A stretch of DNA of 5,845 nt, from NCBI GenBank assembly GCA_018055565.1, contig JAGPHI010000075.1, positions 1 to 5,845 of the forward strand. The letters run 5' to 3'. The notes under the pieces are model-generated. The model was not told where the DNA came from. It saw nothing but the letters and a program-made list of their open reading frames with translations, and did not search any database. The stretch is from Oscillospiraceae bacterium. GTDB taxonomy: Bacteria; Bacillota; Clostridia; Oscillospirales; Ruminococcaceae. Below are positions 4,771 to 5,845 of the stretch, in pieces; position 1 is the first letter of the stretch, and the number at the start of each line of letters is the position of its first letter. Position numbers and translations under genes: made by a program.

Positions 4771-5845
4771 ATGCGTGAGATTATCATGACTGGTAAATCC
4801 GTTGAGGAAGCAACCGAGCTTGCCCTTGTGGAGCTGGGCCTCACCCGCGAAGAAGTAAGCGTGGAAATTATTGATATGCCCGCCAAAAAGCTGTTTAAAA
4901 ATATTCCCGCTAAAGTAAAAGTAATTTGCGATGCAGACCTTGCGGCCGAAGAAGCCGCGAAAAAGGCGGCTGCGGCTACCGCCGGCGCAAAAGAAGCGCC
5001 CGCCATCGTAAAACCCACCGAGGCAAAGCCCGCTGCGCCAAAAGCAGCCGATAAGCCTGCCACAAAGCACGAAAACACCACGGATGAGCCGGGCGTGCCG
5101 CTGGACATTGCCACCGACGAAAAAGCGGCGCTTGCAGCAGGCTTTTTATCCGAAATTTGCGAAAAAATGGGCGTTTCTAACATTACGGTTTCGGCAGAAA
5201 AACGCGGCGAAGTGATTATTTTAAAAATCGACGGCCCGCACGTTGGCGCCTTAATTGGCCGACGCGGCGAAACGATGGAAGCTCTTTCGTATTTGAGCGG
5301 CCTTGTGGCCAACCGTATCGGCGGCGATTATGCCAAAATTGGCATAGACGTGGGCGGCTATCGCTCGAAACGCGAGGCAGACCTTGCAAGCCTTGCCCAG
5401 CGCATTGCCGCTAAAGTAATCAAAACAGGCCGTGCGCAAGCGCTGGAGCCGATGAATCCCTACGAGCGCCGCATTATCCACTCGGCTGTTAGCGAAGTGG
5501 CAGGCGTAAAAAGTGAATCTACGGGCGAGGGCCCAACGCGCCGCGTGGTGATTTTGTCCACAGGCGAAAACGCAAAGCCCGGCCTGCCCGAACGGTATGA
5601 CCGTGGCGAGCGCTCTGAGCGTGGCGAGCGCACAGGCAGAAGCGGCGATCGTTCGCGCCCATACGCGGGCAAAGGTGGCGAGCGCGGCAATGACCGCGGC
5701 CCCCGCCCCGCCTACGCCAAAAATGGCGAGCGTGGCCCGCGCCAGGGCGGCGGCTTTAATAAGCCCTCCGGCGTGCCCGAGCGCACGTTTAAGGACCGCC
5801 CCGTTAGCGACGCGGCACCCGTTGCCTCTAAGCGCAGCGAAACCA
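4771..5845 (+). CDS. jag: RNA-binding protein Jag/KhpB, 3' end outside the window
   Basis: Cytoplasmic RNA-binding protein of the SpoIIIJ-associated Jag (KhpB, EloR) family, linked in other Firmicutes to cell elongation and division through RNA binding. At least 358 residues are visible. The Jag N-terminal domain is about 1-52 (MREIIMTGKSVEEATE, then KKLFKNIPAKVKV). An Ala/Lys/Pro linker follows (55-105). The KH domain is about 123-198, with its GRRG loop at 163-166 inside GALIGRRGETMEALSYL. The R3H domain is about 205-264, with the R-x-x-x-H signature at R233-H237 (RRIIH). From about 274 the protein becomes an Arg/Gly-rich, probably disordered tail with repeated RGER-type units. The start at 4771 fits the family N-terminus; GGAAGGTG (4754-4761) lies 9 nt upstream. 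An earlier ATG (4764) is out of frame and stops after four codons. Jag is 208 residues in B. subtilis, so the tail is extra. The yidC-jag pairing is conserved. Confidence 0.96.
   Translation, partial: MREIIMTGKSVEEATELALVELGLTREEVSVEIIDMPAKKLFKNIPAKVKVICDADLAAEEAAKKAAAATAGAKEAPAIVKPTEAKPAAPKAADKPATKHENTTDEPGVPLDIATDEKAALAAGFLSEICEKMGVSNITVSAEKRGEVIILKIDGPHVGALIGRRGETMEALSYLSGLVANRIGGDYAKIGIDVGGYRSKREADLASLAQRIAAKVIKTGRAQALEPMNPYERRIIHSAVSEVAGVKSESTGEGPTRRVVILSTGENAKPGLPERYDRGERSERGERTGRSGDRSRPYAGKGGERGNDRGPRPAYAKNGERGPRQGGGFNKPSGVPERTFKDRPVSDAAPVASKRSET
5604..5732 (+). repeat. Repeated TGGCGAGCG units coding the RG-rich Jag tail
   Basis: The 9-mer TGGCGAGCG occurs at 5604-5612, 5622-5630, 5676-5684 and 5724-5732, each time in frame and encoding a Gly-Glu-Arg step. 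The irregular spacing suggests expansion of a short coding repeat followed by divergence. Confidence 0.7.

Noticed and set aside
4764..4778. Four-codon mini-ORF overlapping the jag start
   Set aside because: It is an accidental ATG in the ribosome-binding spacer, ending within the second and third codons of jag; no evidence that it is a leader peptide.
4242..5312. 356-codon open frame on the minus strand across the ends of yidC and jag
   Set aside because: It lies antisense to two clearly recognised genes, its translation is low-complexity and of mixed character, and no family is recognisable. GC-rich codon use on the coding strand explains the lack of stops.

Overview
The window is the chromosomal replication-origin neighbourhood of a Bacillota (Firmicutes) bacterium. 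Protein style and gene order suggest an anaerobic Clostridia member, perhaps near the Oscillospiraceae; that placement is inference. The order dnaN-dnaA | rpmH-rnpA-yidD-yidC-jag is the classic origin arrangement of this phylum. I see no mobile element, CRISPR array, tRNA or rRNA.

Left half (1-2543, minus strand): dnaN (sliding clamp, its 3' end cut by the window) and dnaA (replication initiator), separated by a 233-bp non-coding interval at 940-1172. That interval has the parts of an origin-unwinding site: DnaA-box-like sites, a short GC cluster, five perfect DnaA-trios, and an AT-rich stretch running to dnaN. The boxes next to the trios read TTCAACA instead of the usual TTATCCACA core. The same 7-mer occurs as a second tandem pair next to the end of dnaA. 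A well-formed sigma-A-type promoter drives dnaA.

Centre (2544-2740): the divergent control region, with an AT-rich core between the dnaA promoter and a strong sigma-A-type promoter for rpmH. A palindrome and a small hairpin lie in the rpmH leader.

Right half (2741-5845, plus strand): rpmH (ribosomal protein L34), an intrinsic terminator, then rnpA (RNase P protein), yidD (membrane-insertion factor, overlapping rnpA by 8 nt), yidC (membrane insertase) and jag/khpB (RNA-binding protein, cut by the right edge). The set joins translation, tRNA processing and membrane-protein insertion. The hairpins before rnpA, before yidC and between yidC and jag may tune relative expression. Jag ends in an unusual Arg/Gly-rich tail of more than 80 residues.

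All genes are ordinary housekeeping genes. The most notable signals are the variant-box unwinding element together with an altered DnaA recognition helix, and the RG-rich tail of Jag.
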